Made by a program: the position numbers and the translations under genes
Shown: positions 1 through 9,879 of the stretch, in pieces
Layout of the letters: every line of letters begins with the position of its first letter
Numbering within the stretch: the stretch's first letter is position 1
Assembly: GCA_002701845.1 (NCBI GenBank)
Contig: NZXG01000036.1
Coordinates: 79,870-143,869 of the forward strand
Direction: 5' to 3'
Length of the DNA: 64,000 nt
Source of the DNA: Pseudomonadales bacterium
GTDB lineage: Bacteria > Pseudomonadota > Gammaproteobacteria > Pseudomonadales > Ketobacteraceae
Notes under the pieces: model-generated
Databases searched by the model: none
Seen by the model: only the letters and a program-made list of their open reading frames with translations
What the model was told of the DNA's origin: nothing

Positions 1-782
1 CCTGCCGCAAACAGGGGCACGGCGGCGGTAATACTGTCGATCCGGTCCAGAATGCCACCATGCCCCGGCAGCACCTGGCTGCTGTCTTTAATCCCTCGCT
101 GACGCTTGAACATGCTTTCCGCCAGGTCACCAAACACGGAACCCACCACCGCCACCAGGCTCACCACCAGGAACCCCGCCAGGGACACGGTCTGCAACGC
201 CTGGGTCTGGGTGGCCACCAGCAGGGCAATAACCGCGGTGACCCCCAGCCCCCCCAGCAACCCTTCCACGGTTTTGCCCGGGCTCACATTGGGCGCCAGC
301 TTGTGCTGGCCGAAGGCACGGCCGGCAAAATAAGCGCCGGTATCCGCCCCCCACACCAACACGAAGGCATACAGCAGCCACCAGGAGCCTGAGGGTTGCC
401 GGTGCAACACCACCAGCCCCCACCAGGCGGGCAGCAACAACAGGAAGCCAATGAGGCCCAGGCGCCAGGGGTCCGCCCACAGCGCCACCCGCCGGGGATA
501 GGAGCGCACCAGAAACAGGGCCAGCCCCCACCAGACCACGGCGGCCGCCAGCATCAGGTCCAGCTCAAGCGCAAACTGCAAAGCCAGCCCCAGGACAATA
601 AGCCCGGCATAACCCCAGCGTTCGCGGGGCTGTTCCAGCCCCATGATGTTGGCCCATTCCCAGGCCGCCAGGGCCACCGGTACCACCATCACCAAACCGA
701 ACCAGCCGGTGGGCAGGAAAAAAATTGCCCCAAGCACCAGGGGCAGCAGAATCAGAGCTGTGATGATGCGCTGTTTCAACAT
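1..782 (-). CDS. cdsA: Phosphatidate cytidylyltransferase (partial, 3' end outside window)
   Basis: Makes CDP-diacylglycerol from phosphatidate and CTP at the inner membrane, the branch point of phospholipid synthesis. The frame opens with MLKQRIITALILLPL at 782 and stays open to base 1, about 260 residues, so the gene runs off the left edge. It is almost all hydrophobic segments. Near the edge it carries the family signature: SMFKRQRGIKD followed by LPGHGGILDRID, including the K-R-x4-K-D and H-G-G-x2-D-R-x-D residues. Its ATG lies one base after the uppS stop, so the two are almost certainly co-transcribed with the upstream frr-pyrH-tsf-rpsB genes. Family assignment is certain; only the last few residues are missing. 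Confidence 0.96.
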   Translation of the reverse strand, partial: MLKQRIITALILLPLVLGAIFFLPTGWFGLVMVVPVALAAWEWANIMGLEQPRERWGYAGLIVLGLALQFALELDLMLAAAVVWWGLALFLVRSYPRRVALWADPWRLGLIGFLLLLPAWWGLVVLHRQPSGSWWLLYAFVLVWGADTGAYFAGRAFGQHKLAPNVSPGKTVEGLLGGLGVTAVIALLVATQTQALQTVSLAGFLVVSLVAVVGSVFGDLAESMFKRQRGIKDSSQVLPGHGGILDRIDSITAAVPLFAA

Positions 783-783
783 A

Positions 784-1551
784 TTATTGTTGGCCCGCCT
801 CAATTTGCTCACTGGTGCGACCGAAGCGCCGCTGGCGCCGGCGAAAATCCGCAAACGACTGCTCCAGCGCATCCTGATCAAAATCCGGCCAGAGCACATC
901 GGTAAAATAGAGCTCCGCATAGGCCAGCTGCCACAGCAGGAAATTACTGATGCGCTGTTCGCCGCCGGTTCGAATGCACAGGTCCGGGGGCGGCAAATCC
1001 CCCAGAGCCACCTCGGCCTGCATCCGTTCGGGGGTGATCTGCTGGGGCTGCAGGGTGCCGGCTTGCACCTGCCGGGCCAGAGTGCGGGCCGCCTGGGTGA
1101 TATCCCATTGTCCCCCATAGTTCACCGCCACTGCAAAAGTCATGCGCTGATTGCCGCCGGTGAGATCCATGGCCGCCTGCATTTTCTCCTGCAGGGTGGC
1201 GCTGAAAGCGCTCAAATCACCTACAAACCGCAGGCGAATGCCGTTTTCATGGAGCGCCGACACCTCTTCCGCCAACGCCTCCAGAAACAGCCCCATCAGG
1301 GCCTCCACCTCCGGCTCGGGGCGGCGCCAGTTTTCACTGCTGAAGGCATAGACGGTGAGCACCGCAACCCCACTGCGGGCACAGTTTTCCACCGTGTTGC
1401 GCACCGCGTCGGCACCGGCCCGATGCCCTTCCACTCCCCGCAGGCCGCGGCGTTTGGCCCAACGATTGTTGCCATCCATGATAATGGCCACGTGGCGGGG
1501 GATGCCGGAGACGGCGCTGTCCATATCGGGAGCGGATGACTGTACTCTCAC
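784..1551 (-). CDS. uppS: Isoprenyl transferase (undecaprenyl diphosphate synthase)
   Basis: Condenses eight isopentenyl-PP units onto farnesyl-PP in cis to give undecaprenyl-PP, the lipid carrier for peptidoglycan and O-antigen. The 255-residue product has the usual length. HVAIIMDGNNRWAKRRGL near residue 20 is the P-loop with the catalytic Asp, and the C-terminal DLCIRTGGEQRISNFLLWQ and YFTDVLWPDFD motifs bind isopentenyl-PP. The GTG start at 1551 is preceded by TGAGGA at good spacing; an ATG nine codons inside is an alternative. A 7-bp GC hairpin (1596-1613) lies between frr and this gene. Co-directional with frr and cdsA. Confidence 0.97.
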   Translation of the reverse strand: MRVQSSAPDMDSAVSGIPRHVAIIMDGNNRWAKRRGLRGVEGHRAGADAVRNTVENCARSGVAVLTVYAFSSENWRRPEPEVEALMGLFLEALAEEVSALHENGIRLRFVGDLSAFSATLQEKMQAAMDLTGGNQRMTFAVAVNYGGQWDITQAARTLARQVQAGTLQPQQITPERMQAEVALGDLPPPDLCIRTGGEQRISNFLLWQLAYAELYFTDVLWPDFDQDALEQSFADFRRRQRRFGRTSEQIEAGQQ

Positions 1552-1630
1552 AATAGTCCTCAGGTGGTGGAAAGGGCGGGATCAAGATACGCGAAGGGCG
1601 CCAACAGGCGCCCCAGAAGCGGAAACCGGG

Positions 1631-2188
1631 TCAGACTTCCATCAGATCGGCTTCTTTGTTTTTCAGCATTTCCTCAATGGTGGCCACGTACTTATCCGTG
1701 AGCTTTTGGATTTCCTCCTCGCCCTTGCGCTCTTCGTCTTCGCTGATTTCCTTTTCTTTCAGCAGCTCTTTCAGATCGCTGTTGGCGTCGCGGCGAATGT
1801 TGCGCACGGAAACCCGGCCCTGCTCGGCTTCAGCTTTACACACCTTGGCCATTTCCTTGCGGGTCTGCTCGGTGAGCGGAGGCATGGGCACCCGGATAAT
1901 GTCACCGTTACTGGAGGGATTCAGCCCCAGATCCGCCTTCATGATGGCTCGCTCGATTTCCGGCACCAGGGGCTTTTCCCAGGCCGTGACCGCCAGGGTG
2001 CGGCCGTCTTCGATGGTAATGTTGGCCACTTGTTTCAGCGGCGTGTCGACGCCGTAATAAGGAACCATCACCCCTTCCAGTATACTGGGGTGGGCCCGTC
2101 CGGTACGAATTTTCTTGAAGGCATTCTCCAGCGCCTCCAGAGTCTTCTTCATGCGCGCTTCGGCGTCTTTCTTTATTTCGTTAATCAC
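1631..2188 (-). CDS. frr: Ribosome recycling factor
   Basis: Splits post-termination ribosomes together with EF-G in the cytoplasm. The product is 185 residues, exactly the family length, starting [20 protein letters not shown]. It carries the hallmark [12 protein letters not shown] and [16 protein letters not shown] in the head domain, and a C-terminal three-helix bundle rich in E and K. Start is GTG at 2188 with AGGATAGAGG upstream. It follows pyrH by five bases, the standard bacterial order. Confidence 0.98.
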   Translation of the reverse strand: MINEIKKDAEARMKKTLEALENAFKKIRTGRAHPSILEGVMVPYYGVDTPLKQVANITIEDGRTLAVTAWEKPLVPEIERAIMKADLGLNPSSNGDIIRVPMPPLTEQTRKEMAKVCKAEAEQGRVSVRNIRRDANSDLKELLKEKEISEDEERKGEEEIQKLTDKYVATIEEMLKNKEADLMEV

Positions 2189-2193
2189 GGCCT

Positions 2194-2925
2194 CTATCCT
2201 TTCTCAATGAGGGTTCCGTCGGTTCCACCCAAGGTCACGGTCAGCAACGAACCCGGTTGATTCATGTTGAATACCCGCACAGGCATATCGTGATCCCGGC
2301 ACAAACAGATGGCAGTAAGATCCATGACTCCCAGCTTTTTTTCAAGCACTTCATCGTAGGTCAGGCGATCATACTTGATAGCATCGGGGTTCTGCACCGG
2401 GTCAGAGTCGTAGACGCCATCCACTTTGGTGGCCTTGAGCACGGCATCGGCCTCCACTTCGATGCCCCGCAGGCAGGCAGCGGAGTCAGTGGTGAAGAAG
2501 GGGTTACCGGTACCGGCGGCGAAGATCACCACATCCCCCTGTTCCAGCAGACGCATGGAGCGGCGACGGTCGTAATGTTCCACCACCCCACTCATCTGGA
2601 TCGCTGACATCAGGGTGGTGGGAATATTGGAGCGCTCCAGGGCATCGCGCATGGCGAGACCATTCATGACCGTGGCCAGCATGCCCATATGATCGCCACT
2701 GACCCGGTCCAGCCCGGCCTTTTGCAGGGCCGCACCCCGGAACAGGTTACCACCCCCGATCACCAGGCCCACCTGGACCCCGATCCCCCGCAACTGCCCC
2801 ACCTCCAGCGCCATCCGGTCCAGCACATTGGGGTCGATGCCAAACTCCATCTCACCCATCAGGGCCTCGCCACTGAGCTTAAGCAGGATACGTTTGTACT
2901 TCGGGGCACGATCGGACGGGGGCAT
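2194..2925 (-). CDS. pyrH: UMP kinase
   Basis: Phosphorylates UMP to UDP in pyrimidine nucleotide synthesis; a cytoplasmic hexamer of the amino-acid-kinase fold. The 243-residue product has [14 protein letters not shown] at the N terminus (nucleotide-binding loop), the [12 protein letters not shown] glycine loop around residue 55, and [15 protein letters not shown] near residue 140, all diagnostic of bacterial PyrH rather than eukaryotic-type UMP/CMP kinase. Lies between tsf (112 bp upstream) and frr. Confidence 0.98.
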   Translation of the reverse strand: MPPSDRAPKYKRILLKLSGEALMGEMEFGIDPNVLDRMALEVGQLRGIGVQVGLVIGGGNLFRGAALQKAGLDRVSGDHMGMLATVMNGLAMRDALERSNIPTTLMSAIQMSGVVEHYDRRRSMRLLEQGDVVIFAAGTGNPFFTTDSAACLRGIEVEADAVLKATKVDGVYDSDPVQNPDAIKYDRLTYDEVLEKKLGVMDLTAICLCRDHDMPVRVFNMNQPGSLLTVTLGGTDGTLIEKG

Positions 2926-3037
2926 GCGTTACTCCAGGATCAGAAGAATCGGTCGGTTACCAAAAGGCACCCAGGGTTCAGCATGATACCCAGTGCGTAC
3001 CATGCCGTCCATGAGTGCCTTGCAAAGGTCGCTGCTG

Positions 3038-3922
3038 TTACTGACCGCGGGCCTGCGCCATCACCTCAGCGGCGAAGTCGGAGGCTTCTTTCTCGATACC
3101 CTCGCCCACTTCAATGCGGGTGAAGGCCACCACCTCGGCGCCAGCCCCTTTTACCAGTTTGCCCACGGTGGTGTCCGGATCCTTAACAAAGGGTTGATCC
3201 ACCAGACTCACCTCTTTCAGGAACTTGGACAACCGGCCCTGCACCATCTTTTCCACGATATCGGCGGGCTTGCCACTTTCGGCCGCCTGGGCCGAGTAGA
3301 TTTCCTTTTCCTTGTCCAGGGTGGCCTGATCCACCTGCTGCGGGTTCACCACCAGGGGGTTGGAGGCCGCCACATGCATGGCCACGTCTTTGGCCAGCTC
3401 TTCGTTGCCGCCCTTGAGGCCCACCAGAACACCGATTTTGCCGCCGTGAACATAGGCGGAAACCACGCCGTCAGCGTTCAGGGCGTAGGCCCGTCGCACC
3501 TGAATGTTTTCGCCGATCTTCTGCACCAGGGCAGAGCGGGCGTCTTCAACGGTATCGCTACCGCCGTCGGTCATGGGCAGGGCCGCCAGTTTGGCAACGT
3601 CAGTTTCACCGGAGTTCAGTACCCGGTCCGCCACGGTGTTGGCGAACTGCAGGAAGTTGTCATCCCGCGCCACAAAATCGGTTTCACTGTTTACTTCCAG
3701 CAGGATACCGGTCTTGCCGTCGCCGGAAACCTTGGCAATTACCACGCCCTCGGCGGCGGTGCGGCCGGCCTTTTTGGCCGCTTTGGCCTGTCCGGACTTG
3801 CGCAGGTTATCAATGGCCAGTTCGATATCACCATCGGTTTCCACCAGCGCTTTCTTGCACTCCATCATACCCAAGCCGGTGCGCTCACGAAGTTCTTTTA
3901 CCAGGGAGGCAGTCACAGCCAT
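3038..3922 (-). CDS. tsf: Elongation factor Ts
   Basis: Guanine-nucleotide exchange factor that regenerates EF-Tu-GTP. The product is 294 residues. The N-terminal UBA-like segment contains [16 protein letters not shown], followed by the signature [12 protein letters not shown] near residue 80 that contacts the EF-Tu Mg2+ site. ATG at 3922 is preceded by AGAGGA. It follows rpsB by 143 bp containing a hairpin with a T-tract, so expression relative to rpsB may be set by partial termination. Confidence 0.98.
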   Translation of the reverse strand: MAVTASLVKELRERTGLGMMECKKALVETDGDIELAIDNLRKSGQAKAAKKAGRTAAEGVVIAKVSGDGKTGILLEVNSETDFVARDDNFLQFANTVADRVLNSGETDVAKLAALPMTDGGSDTVEDARSALVQKIGENIQVRRAYALNADGVVSAYVHGGKIGVLVGLKGGNEELAKDVAMHVAASNPLVVNPQQVDQATLDKEKEIYSAQAAESGKPADIVEKMVQGRLSKFLKEVSLVDQPFVKDPDTTVGKLVKGAGAEVVAFTRIEVGEGIEKEASDFAAEVMAQARGQ

Positions 3923-3990
3923 GAGAAAATCCTCTTTACCTTGAATGAATTTGGTTGCTTGACGAGCTTATGCAAACGTTATGAACTTTT

Positions 3991-4013
3991 GAAAAAGGGG
4001 GCAGCGCCCCCTT
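3991..4013 (-). terminator. Hairpin with T-tract between rpsB and tsf
   Basis: On the minus strand an 8-bp stem (AAGGGGGC paired with GCCCCCTT, 3-nt loop, 3995-4013) is followed directly by a run of T (3992-3996). This is the layout of an intrinsic terminator or attenuator and lies in the 143-bp gap between rpsB and tsf, where partial termination is known in several bacteria. Activity is inferred. Confidence 0.6.
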
Positions 4014-4065
4014 GATCCCAGTGGTCACACCTGGCTCTTATAGCGCAGCAGTGTGACACCTGCTG

Positions 4066-4836
4066 TTAACCGGCTGCGGGTGCCGCTTCGCCGTTATCCT
4101 CAGCCACTTCCACGAAGCCGTCCGCGTCCGCAGCACCGCCCTGAGTCTTGGCGTATTCGGCGCCTTCGATGCAGGCGTTGGCCACGGATTCCACGTACAG
4201 CTGAATGGCTTTGATGGCGTCGTCGTTGCCGGGAATCACATAGTCAACGCCGTCGGGGTCGCTGTTGGTATCGACAATGCCAATCACCGGAATACCCAGT
4301 TTGTTGGCTTCGGTGACCGCAATCCGCTCGTGATCCACGTCGATCACGAAAATGGCATCCGGCAGGCCGCCCATGTCCTTGATACCGCCCAGGCTGCGCT
4401 CGAGTTTTTCCATCTCCCGGGTACGCATCAGCGCTTCTTTCTTGGTGAGCTTGTCGAAGGTGCCGTCCTGACTCTGGGTTTCCAGTTCCTTCAGGCGGCG
4501 GATGGACTGGCGAATGGTTTTCCAGTTGGTGAGCATGCCACCCAGCCAGCGGTGGTTAACAAAGGGCTGACCGGCACGGCGGGCCTGCTCTTCAACGATC
4601 TTACTGGCGGCGCGCTTGGTGCCCACGAACAGAATCTTGTTCTTGTGGGAGGCCATGCGGTTGACAAACTGCAGGGCGTCGTTGAACGCGGGAACGGTTT
4701 GCTCGAGGTTGATGATGTGTATCTTGTTGCGGGCCCCGAAAATGAACTCGGACATTTTGGGGTTCCAAAAGCGGGTTTGGTGGCCGAAATGCACACCGGC
4801 CTTCAACATATCACGCATGCTGACTTGCGTAGCCAT
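4066..4836 (-). CDS. rpsB: 30S ribosomal protein S2
   Basis: Structural protein of the small subunit, needed for late assembly and S1 recruitment. The 256-residue product starts [28 protein letters not shown] and includes [17 protein letters not shown] and [37 protein letters not shown] (described by its ends: PDAIFVID and DTNSDPD), the two S2 signatures. The C-terminal acidic tail is somewhat longer than in E. coli. SD is AGGAG eight bases before the ATG. First gene of the minus-strand block. Confidence 0.98.
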   Translation of the reverse strand: MATQVSMRDMLKAGVHFGHQTRFWNPKMSEFIFGARNKIHIINLEQTVPAFNDALQFVNRMASHKNKILFVGTKRAASKIVEEQARRAGQPFVNHRWLGGMLTNWKTIRQSIRRLKELETQSQDGTFDKLTKKEALMRTREMEKLERSLGGIKDMGGLPDAIFVIDVDHERIAVTEANKLGIPVIGIVDTNSDPDGVDYVIPGNDDAIKAIQLYVESVANACIEGAEYAKTQGGAADADGFVEVAEDNGEAAPAAG

Positions 4837-4965
4837 AACAGACTCCTGATTTTCAATGGGTTAAGCCTCCATACACCCCATATATCAACCCCCCGGCACA
4901 GGCCTTGGGGCACCCTGATACATGTGTCGGTGCATGTGTGGTTTAAGGTTTTATTTGCGCGGCGC

Positions 4966-4994
4966 TTTATACCACAATCAGTTGCCGGCAACAA
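4966..4994 (-). promoter_or_regulatory. Probable sigma-70 promoter of rpsB
   Basis: On the minus strand TTGTTG (4989-4994) and TATAAA (4966-4971) are separated by exactly 17 bp. A start near 4959 would give a leader of about 120 nt before rpsB, consistent with the long autoregulated rpsB leaders known in gammaproteobacteria. Inferred from sequence only. Confidence 0.6.
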
Positions 4995-5016
4995 CTTTGA
5001 CCCCCGACATTTAGCA

Positions 5017-5032
5017 CCGGAGCTGGCTCCGG
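5017..5032. other. Perfect 6-bp hairpin between divergent rpsB and map
   Basis: CCGGAG-CTGG-CTCCGG lies upstream of both the rpsB promoter and map. There is no T-tract on either side, so a terminator is unlikely. It may be an operator or have no role. Confidence 0.3.
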
Positions 5033-5136
5033 GGTGATAATTCCCTGATCATTAAAGGGTATATCCCGCTGGCAACGCATTGTACAATAATCAGCTTTGC
5101 TCAATCGGAGCAGACTGGGAGCGGTTCGCAGAATTC

Positions 5137-5910
5137 ATGAGCATTATCATCAAAACACCGGATCAGATTGAGAAAATGCGGGTCGCCGGCCGGCTCGCGG
5201 CAGAAGTGCTTGAAATGATTGGTGATTATGTCAAACCGGGGGTGTCCACAGGGGAGCTGGACCAGGTTTGCCATGATTTTATCGTGCAGGAGCAACACGC
5301 GATTCCCGCCCCCCTTAACTATAAAGGCTTTCCCAAATCCATCTGCACATCCGTTAACCATGTGATTTGTCACGGTATTCCCAGTGACAAGAAAGTGTTG
5401 AAAAAAGGGGACATCGTCAATATCGACATCACTGTGATCAAAGACGGCTTTCACGGCGACACCAGCAAGATGTTCTTCGTGGGGGAGCCCTCGATACAGG
5501 CCCAGCGGCTGGTGACGGTGACCCAGGAATGCCTGTATCTGGGTATCGACATGGTCAAACCGGGGATTCATCTGGGGGACATCGGCGCCGCTATCCAGCG
5601 GCATGCGGAAAGCAACCGGTATTCGGTGGTGCGGGAATACTGTGGTCACGGTATCGGCGAGGGCTTCCACGAAGAACCCCAGGTGCTGCACTACGGCAAG
5701 CCGGGGACCGGTATTCAGCTGGAACCGGGCATGACCTTTACCATCGAGCCCATGGTCAACGCCGGCAAACGTTTCACCAAACTGCTGCCGGACCAGTGGA
5801 CGGTGGTCACCAAGGATCACAAATTGTCCGCCCAGTGGGAGCACACCATCCTGGTCACCGACACCGGGCACGAGGTGCTGACCCGCCGGGCCGAGGAAAG
5901 CGGGCTTTAA
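5137..5910 (+). CDS. map: Methionine aminopeptidase, type I
   Basis: Removes the initiator methionine from nascent proteins; cytoplasmic metalloenzyme. The 257-residue product beginning MSIIIKTPDQIEKMR has the full set of metal ligands: Asp in DIVNIDITVIKDGFHGD (two Asp), His in EYCGHGIG, Glu in FTIEPMVN and Glu in QWEHTILVT. The start at 5137 matches family N termini; the open frame extends 19 codons further upstream without similarity. Divergent from rpsB, the common arrangement, and seven bases before glnD. Confidence 0.98.
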   Translation: MSIIIKTPDQIEKMRVAGRLAAEVLEMIGDYVKPGVSTGELDQVCHDFIVQEQHAIPAPLNYKGFPKSICTSVNHVICHGIPSDKKVLKKGDIVNIDITVIKDGFHGDTSKMFFVGEPSIQAQRLVTVTQECLYLGIDMVKPGIHLGDIGAAIQRHAESNRYSVVREYCGHGIGEGFHEEPQVLHYGKPGTGIQLEPGMTFTIEPMVNAGKRFTKLLPDQWTVVTKDHKLSAQWEHTILVTDTGHEVLTRRAEESGL

Positions 5911-5916
5911 GCCGTC

Positions 5917-8619
5917 ATGAAAACGCCCCTGGTGACCGAACTGGATCACGACCCCGAGCTGTTCGATCCGGCCCGTTTTGAGCAGGCGGTGGCGGCGTCA
6001 GGCTCCGTGGCCCTGGCGTTCCGCCAGGTGATGGAGCAGGCGGATGCGATTCTCAACCAGCGGTTTCGGCAGCTGGAGAATATCAAGCTGATCATCCGGC
6101 GTCGGGCCTGGGTCATGGATCAGTTGCTTAAGCGGCTCTGGTCGGAATTGAGTTGCGCCCGCTGCCCCGATATTGCCCTGCTGGCGGTGGGTGGCTACGG
6201 CCGCGCGGAGCTGCATCCCCACTCCGACATCGACCTGATGATCCTGTTGCGCAGAGAGAACAGCGATGCCGGCTACCAAGAGGACCTTTCCACCTTCGTT
6301 ACCCAGCTCTGGGATCTGGGGCTGGAAGTGGGCCACAGTGTCCGTACCCTGGAACAATGCGTGAACCTGGCCCGGGACGACATCACCATTGCCACCAACC
6401 TGCTGGAATCCCGCACTCTGTGTGGCGACCCCAGTCTGGCGGAGGAAATGCAGACACTGACCGGGCCCGAGCACATTTGGGACCCCCGCTCGTTTTTCAC
6501 CGCCAAGTGCACCGAACAGATCGCCCGCCACAACAAGTTCAGCAACACGGAGTATAACTTAGAGCCGGATATCAAAAGCGCTCCCGGGGGGCTGCGGGAT
6601 ATCCAGAATATCGGCTGGGTGGCCAAGCGGCATTTCGATATCCAGCGGCTCAGCGACCTGATCAGTTTCGGTTTTCTCACCGCCGACGAGTACGATCTGC
6701 TGAACTCCGGCCAGTTGTTTCTGTGGGAAGTACGCTATGCCCTGCATCTGATCACCGGCCGCGGCGAGAACCGGCTGTTATTCGATTATCAACGGGCGGT
6801 GGCGGAAATGCTGGGTTACCGGGATTCCGAGGCGGTACTGGCGGTGGAAAAGTTCATGAAACGTTACTACCGGGTGGCGCTGTCTATCTCGCAACTGAAC
6901 GACATGCTGTTGCAGCATTTCGACGAGGCCATTCTGCGGGCGGACGAACCGGAACTGATCACCCCCATCAACCGGCGGTTTCAGGTGCGTAATGGCTTTA
7001 TTGAAGTCACCCACGAAAGAGTCTTCCAGCATACCCCGTCGGCGCTGCTGGAAGTGTTTTTGATCCTGGCCCAGAACGAACAGATCGAAGGCATCCGTGC
7101 CTCCACCATTCGTCTGATCCGCGATAACCGGCACCGGGTGGACGAACACTTTCGCAATGATATTCGCAATATCTCCCTGTTTATGGAGCTGCTGCGCTCG
7201 CCCAACAAAATCTATACACAGTTCTACCGGATGAAGCGTTATGGGATTCTGGGCAACTACATCCCCACCTTCGGTCAGGTGATCGGCCAGATGCAGTACG
7301 ATCTGTTCCATATCTACACGGTGGACGCTCATTCCCTGCACGTACTGCGTAATCTGCGTATGTTTCGCCATCCGGATGTGCGCAAGGAATTCCCCATTTG
7401 CCATTTTATTGTTCAGCGCATCCCCAAAATCGAACTGCTGTACATCGCCGGGCTGTTTCACGATCTGGGCAAGGGCCGGGGTGGCGATCACTCCGAGTTG
7501 GGGGCGGTGGATGCCTACAATTTCTGTATCCACCACCGGCTCAGTAAATGGGACGCCAATCTGGTGGCCTGGCTGGTGGAGCATCACCTGCTGATGTCCA
7601 TTACCTCCCAGAAGCAGGACGTGTCCGACCCCGAGGTGATCCACGAATTTGCCACCATCGTCGGCGATCAGATCCGGCTGGATTATCTGCAGGCGCTGAC
7701 GGTGGCGGATATCTGCGCCACCAATCCGAAACTGTGGAACGGCTGGCGCGGCGCCCTGCTGCGACAGCTTTACACCGAGACCCGGCGGGCGCTGCGCCGG
7801 GGTCTGGAAAATCCCGGCAATCGGGAGGACTGGATCGAGGAAACCAAGGATCGCGCCCTGGCACTGCTCACCAATCGCAAGATCGACACCGACCAGGTGA
7901 AAGCCATCTGGGAGCACCTGGGGGACGATTATTTTCTGCGGGAAACCTACGGCGATGTGGCCCGCCACACCGAGGCTATTCTGCGCCACGGTGACCGGAA
8001 TGAACCCATGGTGCTGATCGGCAAGACCGACGAGCGCAATTATCAGGGCGCGGCGGAAGTGTTTATCTACACCAGGGACGCCCCCAATCTGTTTGCCGCC
8101 ACGGTGGCGGCCCTGAACCAGCTCAATCTGACCATTGCCGACGCCAAGATCATCACCTCCGCCACTGGCTTCAGTCTGGATACCTATATCATTCTGGAGG
8201 AGAATGGGGCCCATATCGGCGACGACCCCGGCCGGGTGCGGGAGATCCGGGATCATCTGATCCAGGCGCTGCAGGATCCTGAGGCCTATCCGGATATCGT
8301 CCACCGCCGCACCCCCCGGGCGCTAAAGAATTTTAATATTCCCACCGAAGTGGTGATCAGCAACGACATCGAATGGCAGCACACGGTGCTGGAGCTGGTG
8401 GCGCTGGACCGGCCCGGTCTGCTGGCGGAAGTGGGCTGCATTTTCCTGGAACACAATGTACTGATTCATAACGCCCGCATCGCCACCCTGGGAGAGCGGG
8501 TGGAGGACGTGTTTTATATCACCGACCAGAACGGTGAGATGATTAAAGATCCTGAACTTTGCGAACAGCTGAAATCCGCCCTCAAGGCAAAACTGGACCA
8601 GACGGCGCAACAAACATGA
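5917..8619 (+). CDS. glnD: [Protein-PII] uridylyltransferase / uridylyl-removing enzyme
   Basis: Senses glutamine and adds or removes UMP on PII proteins, setting nitrogen-assimilation state. The product is 900 residues, normal for GlnD. Domains in order: nucleotidyltransferase with GGYGRAELHPHSDIDLMIL around residues 92-110 (two catalytic Asp), helical linker containing KSAPGGLRDIQNI, HD hydrolase domain with GLFHDLGKGRGGDHSELG near 510, and two C-terminal ACT domains (about 705-780 and 815-895) that bind glutamine. Starts seven bases after map; its TGA overlaps the ATG of dapC (ATGA). Confidence 0.98.
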   Translation: MKTPLVTELDHDPELFDPARFEQAVAASGSVALAFRQVMEQADAILNQRFRQLENIKLIIRRRAWVMDQLLKRLWSELSCARCPDIALLAVGGYGRAELHPHSDIDLMILLRRENSDAGYQEDLSTFVTQLWDLGLEVGHSVRTLEQCVNLARDDITIATNLLESRTLCGDPSLAEEMQTLTGPEHIWDPRSFFTAKCTEQIARHNKFSNTEYNLEPDIKSAPGGLRDIQNIGWVAKRHFDIQRLSDLISFGFLTADEYDLLNSGQLFLWEVRYALHLITGRGENRLLFDYQRAVAEMLGYRDSEAVLAVEKFMKRYYRVALSISQLNDMLLQHFDEAILRADEPELITPINRRFQVRNGFIEVTHERVFQHTPSALLEVFLILAQNEQIEGIRASTIRLIRDNRHRVDEHFRNDIRNISLFMELLRSPNKIYTQFYRMKRYGILGNYIPTFGQVIGQMQYDLFHIYTVDAHSLHVLRNLRMFRHPDVRKEFPICHFIVQRIPKIELLYIAGLFHDLGKGRGGDHSELGAVDAYNFCIHHRLSKWDANLVAWLVEHHLLMSITSQKQDVSDPEVIHEFATIVGDQIRLDYLQALTVADICATNPKLWNGWRGALLRQLYTETRRALRRGLENPGNREDWIEETKDRALALLTNRKIDTDQVKAIWEHLGDDYFLRETYGDVARHTEAILRHGDRNEPMVLIGKTDERNYQGAAEVFIYTRDAPNLFAATVAALNQLNLTIADAKIITSATGFSLDTYIILEENGAHIGDDPGRVREIRDHLIQALQDPEAYPDIVHRRTPRALKNFNIPTEVVISNDIEWQHTVLELVALDRPGLLAEVGCIFLEHNVLIHNARIATLGERVEDVFYITDQNGEMIKDPELCEQLKSALKAKLDQTAQQT

Positions 8620-9824
8620 ACCACGACCTGGAAAAACTGCAGCCCTACCCGTTTGCAAAACTGGCCCGGCTGCTGGCGGACGCCAAGCACCAGGGAAACC
8701 TGCCGCACATTCCCCTGTCCATTGGCGAGCCCAAGCACCCCAGCCCGGAGTTCGTCAAACAGGCCCTGGGTCAGGCCCTGGACCGATTGGCGGTGTACCC
8801 CACCACCCGGGGCCTGCCGGAATTGCGCCAGGCCATCGCCCGCTGGGCGGAGGGCCGCTTTCAATTGGGTGCCGAAGGCCTGGATCCGGAGTCTCAGGTG
8901 TTGCCGGTGAACGGTACCCGGGAGGCCTTGTTCGCATTCGCCCAGGTAATCGCCGATCGCCGGCAACGGGAGGGTCTGGTGGTGTGCCCCAACCCCTTCT
9001 ATCAAATCTATGAAGGCGCCGCCTACCTGGCGGGAGTGGAGCCCCATTTTCTGCCCTGTGTGGCGGAAACCGGCTTTGTGCCGGATTACCAAAGCGTACC
9101 CGCCAGCGTCTGGCAGCGCTGTCAGCTACTGTTCCTGTGCAGCCCGGGGAATCCCACCGGCGCCATCACCGACAGCGCCACCTTGAAATACTTGATAGAA
9201 CTGGCGGACAAGTACGATTTCGTGATTGCCGCCGACGAATGCTATTCGGAAATTTATGCCGATGAACAGCAGCCGCCACTGGGCCTGCTGCAGGCCTGCC
9301 GGGAGCTGGGCCGCAACGATTTCAGCCGCTGCATGGTGTTCCACAGCCTGTCCAAGCGTTCCAATCTGCCGGGGCTGCGTTCCGGCTTTGTGGCCGGGGA
9401 TGCCGGCCTGATCGCCGCCTTTCTCAAGTACCGCACCTACCACGGCTGTGCCATGCCGGTGCAACATCAACTGGCCAGTATTGCGGCCTGGAACGATGAA
9501 GCCCATGTGGTGGATAACCGTCAGCGCTACCGGGAGAAGTTTGCCGCGGTGAAAGAGATCCTGGGAGACTGCCTGTCACTGGAAACACCGCCGGCGGGCT
9601 TTTATTTATGGCCCCAAACCCCGCAGGGGGACACTGACTTCGCCCGCGATCTGTTTCAGCAACAACATGTCACAGTGTTGCCGGGCAGCTATCTGTCCCG
9701 CACCGTGGCAGGCCAAAACCCTGGTGCCAACCGGGTGCGGATGGCCTTGGTGGCGCCGTTGCCGCAATGCATCGAGGCCGCCGAGAGAATTCGGACCTTT
9801 GTCCACGCCAATGCTTTTGTTTGA
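8616..9824 (+). CDS. dapC: Succinyldiaminopimelate transaminase
   Basis: PLP-dependent class I/II aminotransferase that converts N-succinyl-2-amino-6-ketopimelate to N-succinyl-LL-diaminopimelate in lysine and peptidoglycan synthesis. The 402-residue product starts MNHDLEKLQPYPFAKL. CSPGNPTGAI, the AADECYSEIY Asp/Tyr pair and the PLP lysine in HSLSKRSNLPGLRSGF are visible. It overlaps glnD by four bases and is followed by dapD, which supports DapC rather than another aminotransferase. Confidence 0.95.
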   Translation: MNHDLEKLQPYPFAKLARLLADAKHQGNLPHIPLSIGEPKHPSPEFVKQALGQALDRLAVYPTTRGLPELRQAIARWAEGRFQLGAEGLDPESQVLPVNGTREALFAFAQVIADRRQREGLVVCPNPFYQIYEGAAYLAGVEPHFLPCVAETGFVPDYQSVPASVWQRCQLLFLCSPGNPTGAITDSATLKYLIELADKYDFVIAADECYSEIYADEQQPPLGLLQACRELGRNDFSRCMVFHSLSKRSNLPGLRSGFVAGDAGLIAAFLKYRTYHGCAMPVQHQLASIAAWNDEAHVVDNRQRYREKFAAVKEILGDCLSLETPPAGFYLWPQTPQGDTDFARDLFQQQHVTVLPGSYLSRTVAGQNPGANRVRMALVAPLPQCIEAAERIRTFVHANAFV

Positions 9825-9879
9825 TTGAATGTTTTCGTCCGCGTCACTTTGCGGACACGCCAATAAGGAGAGCCGTAAC

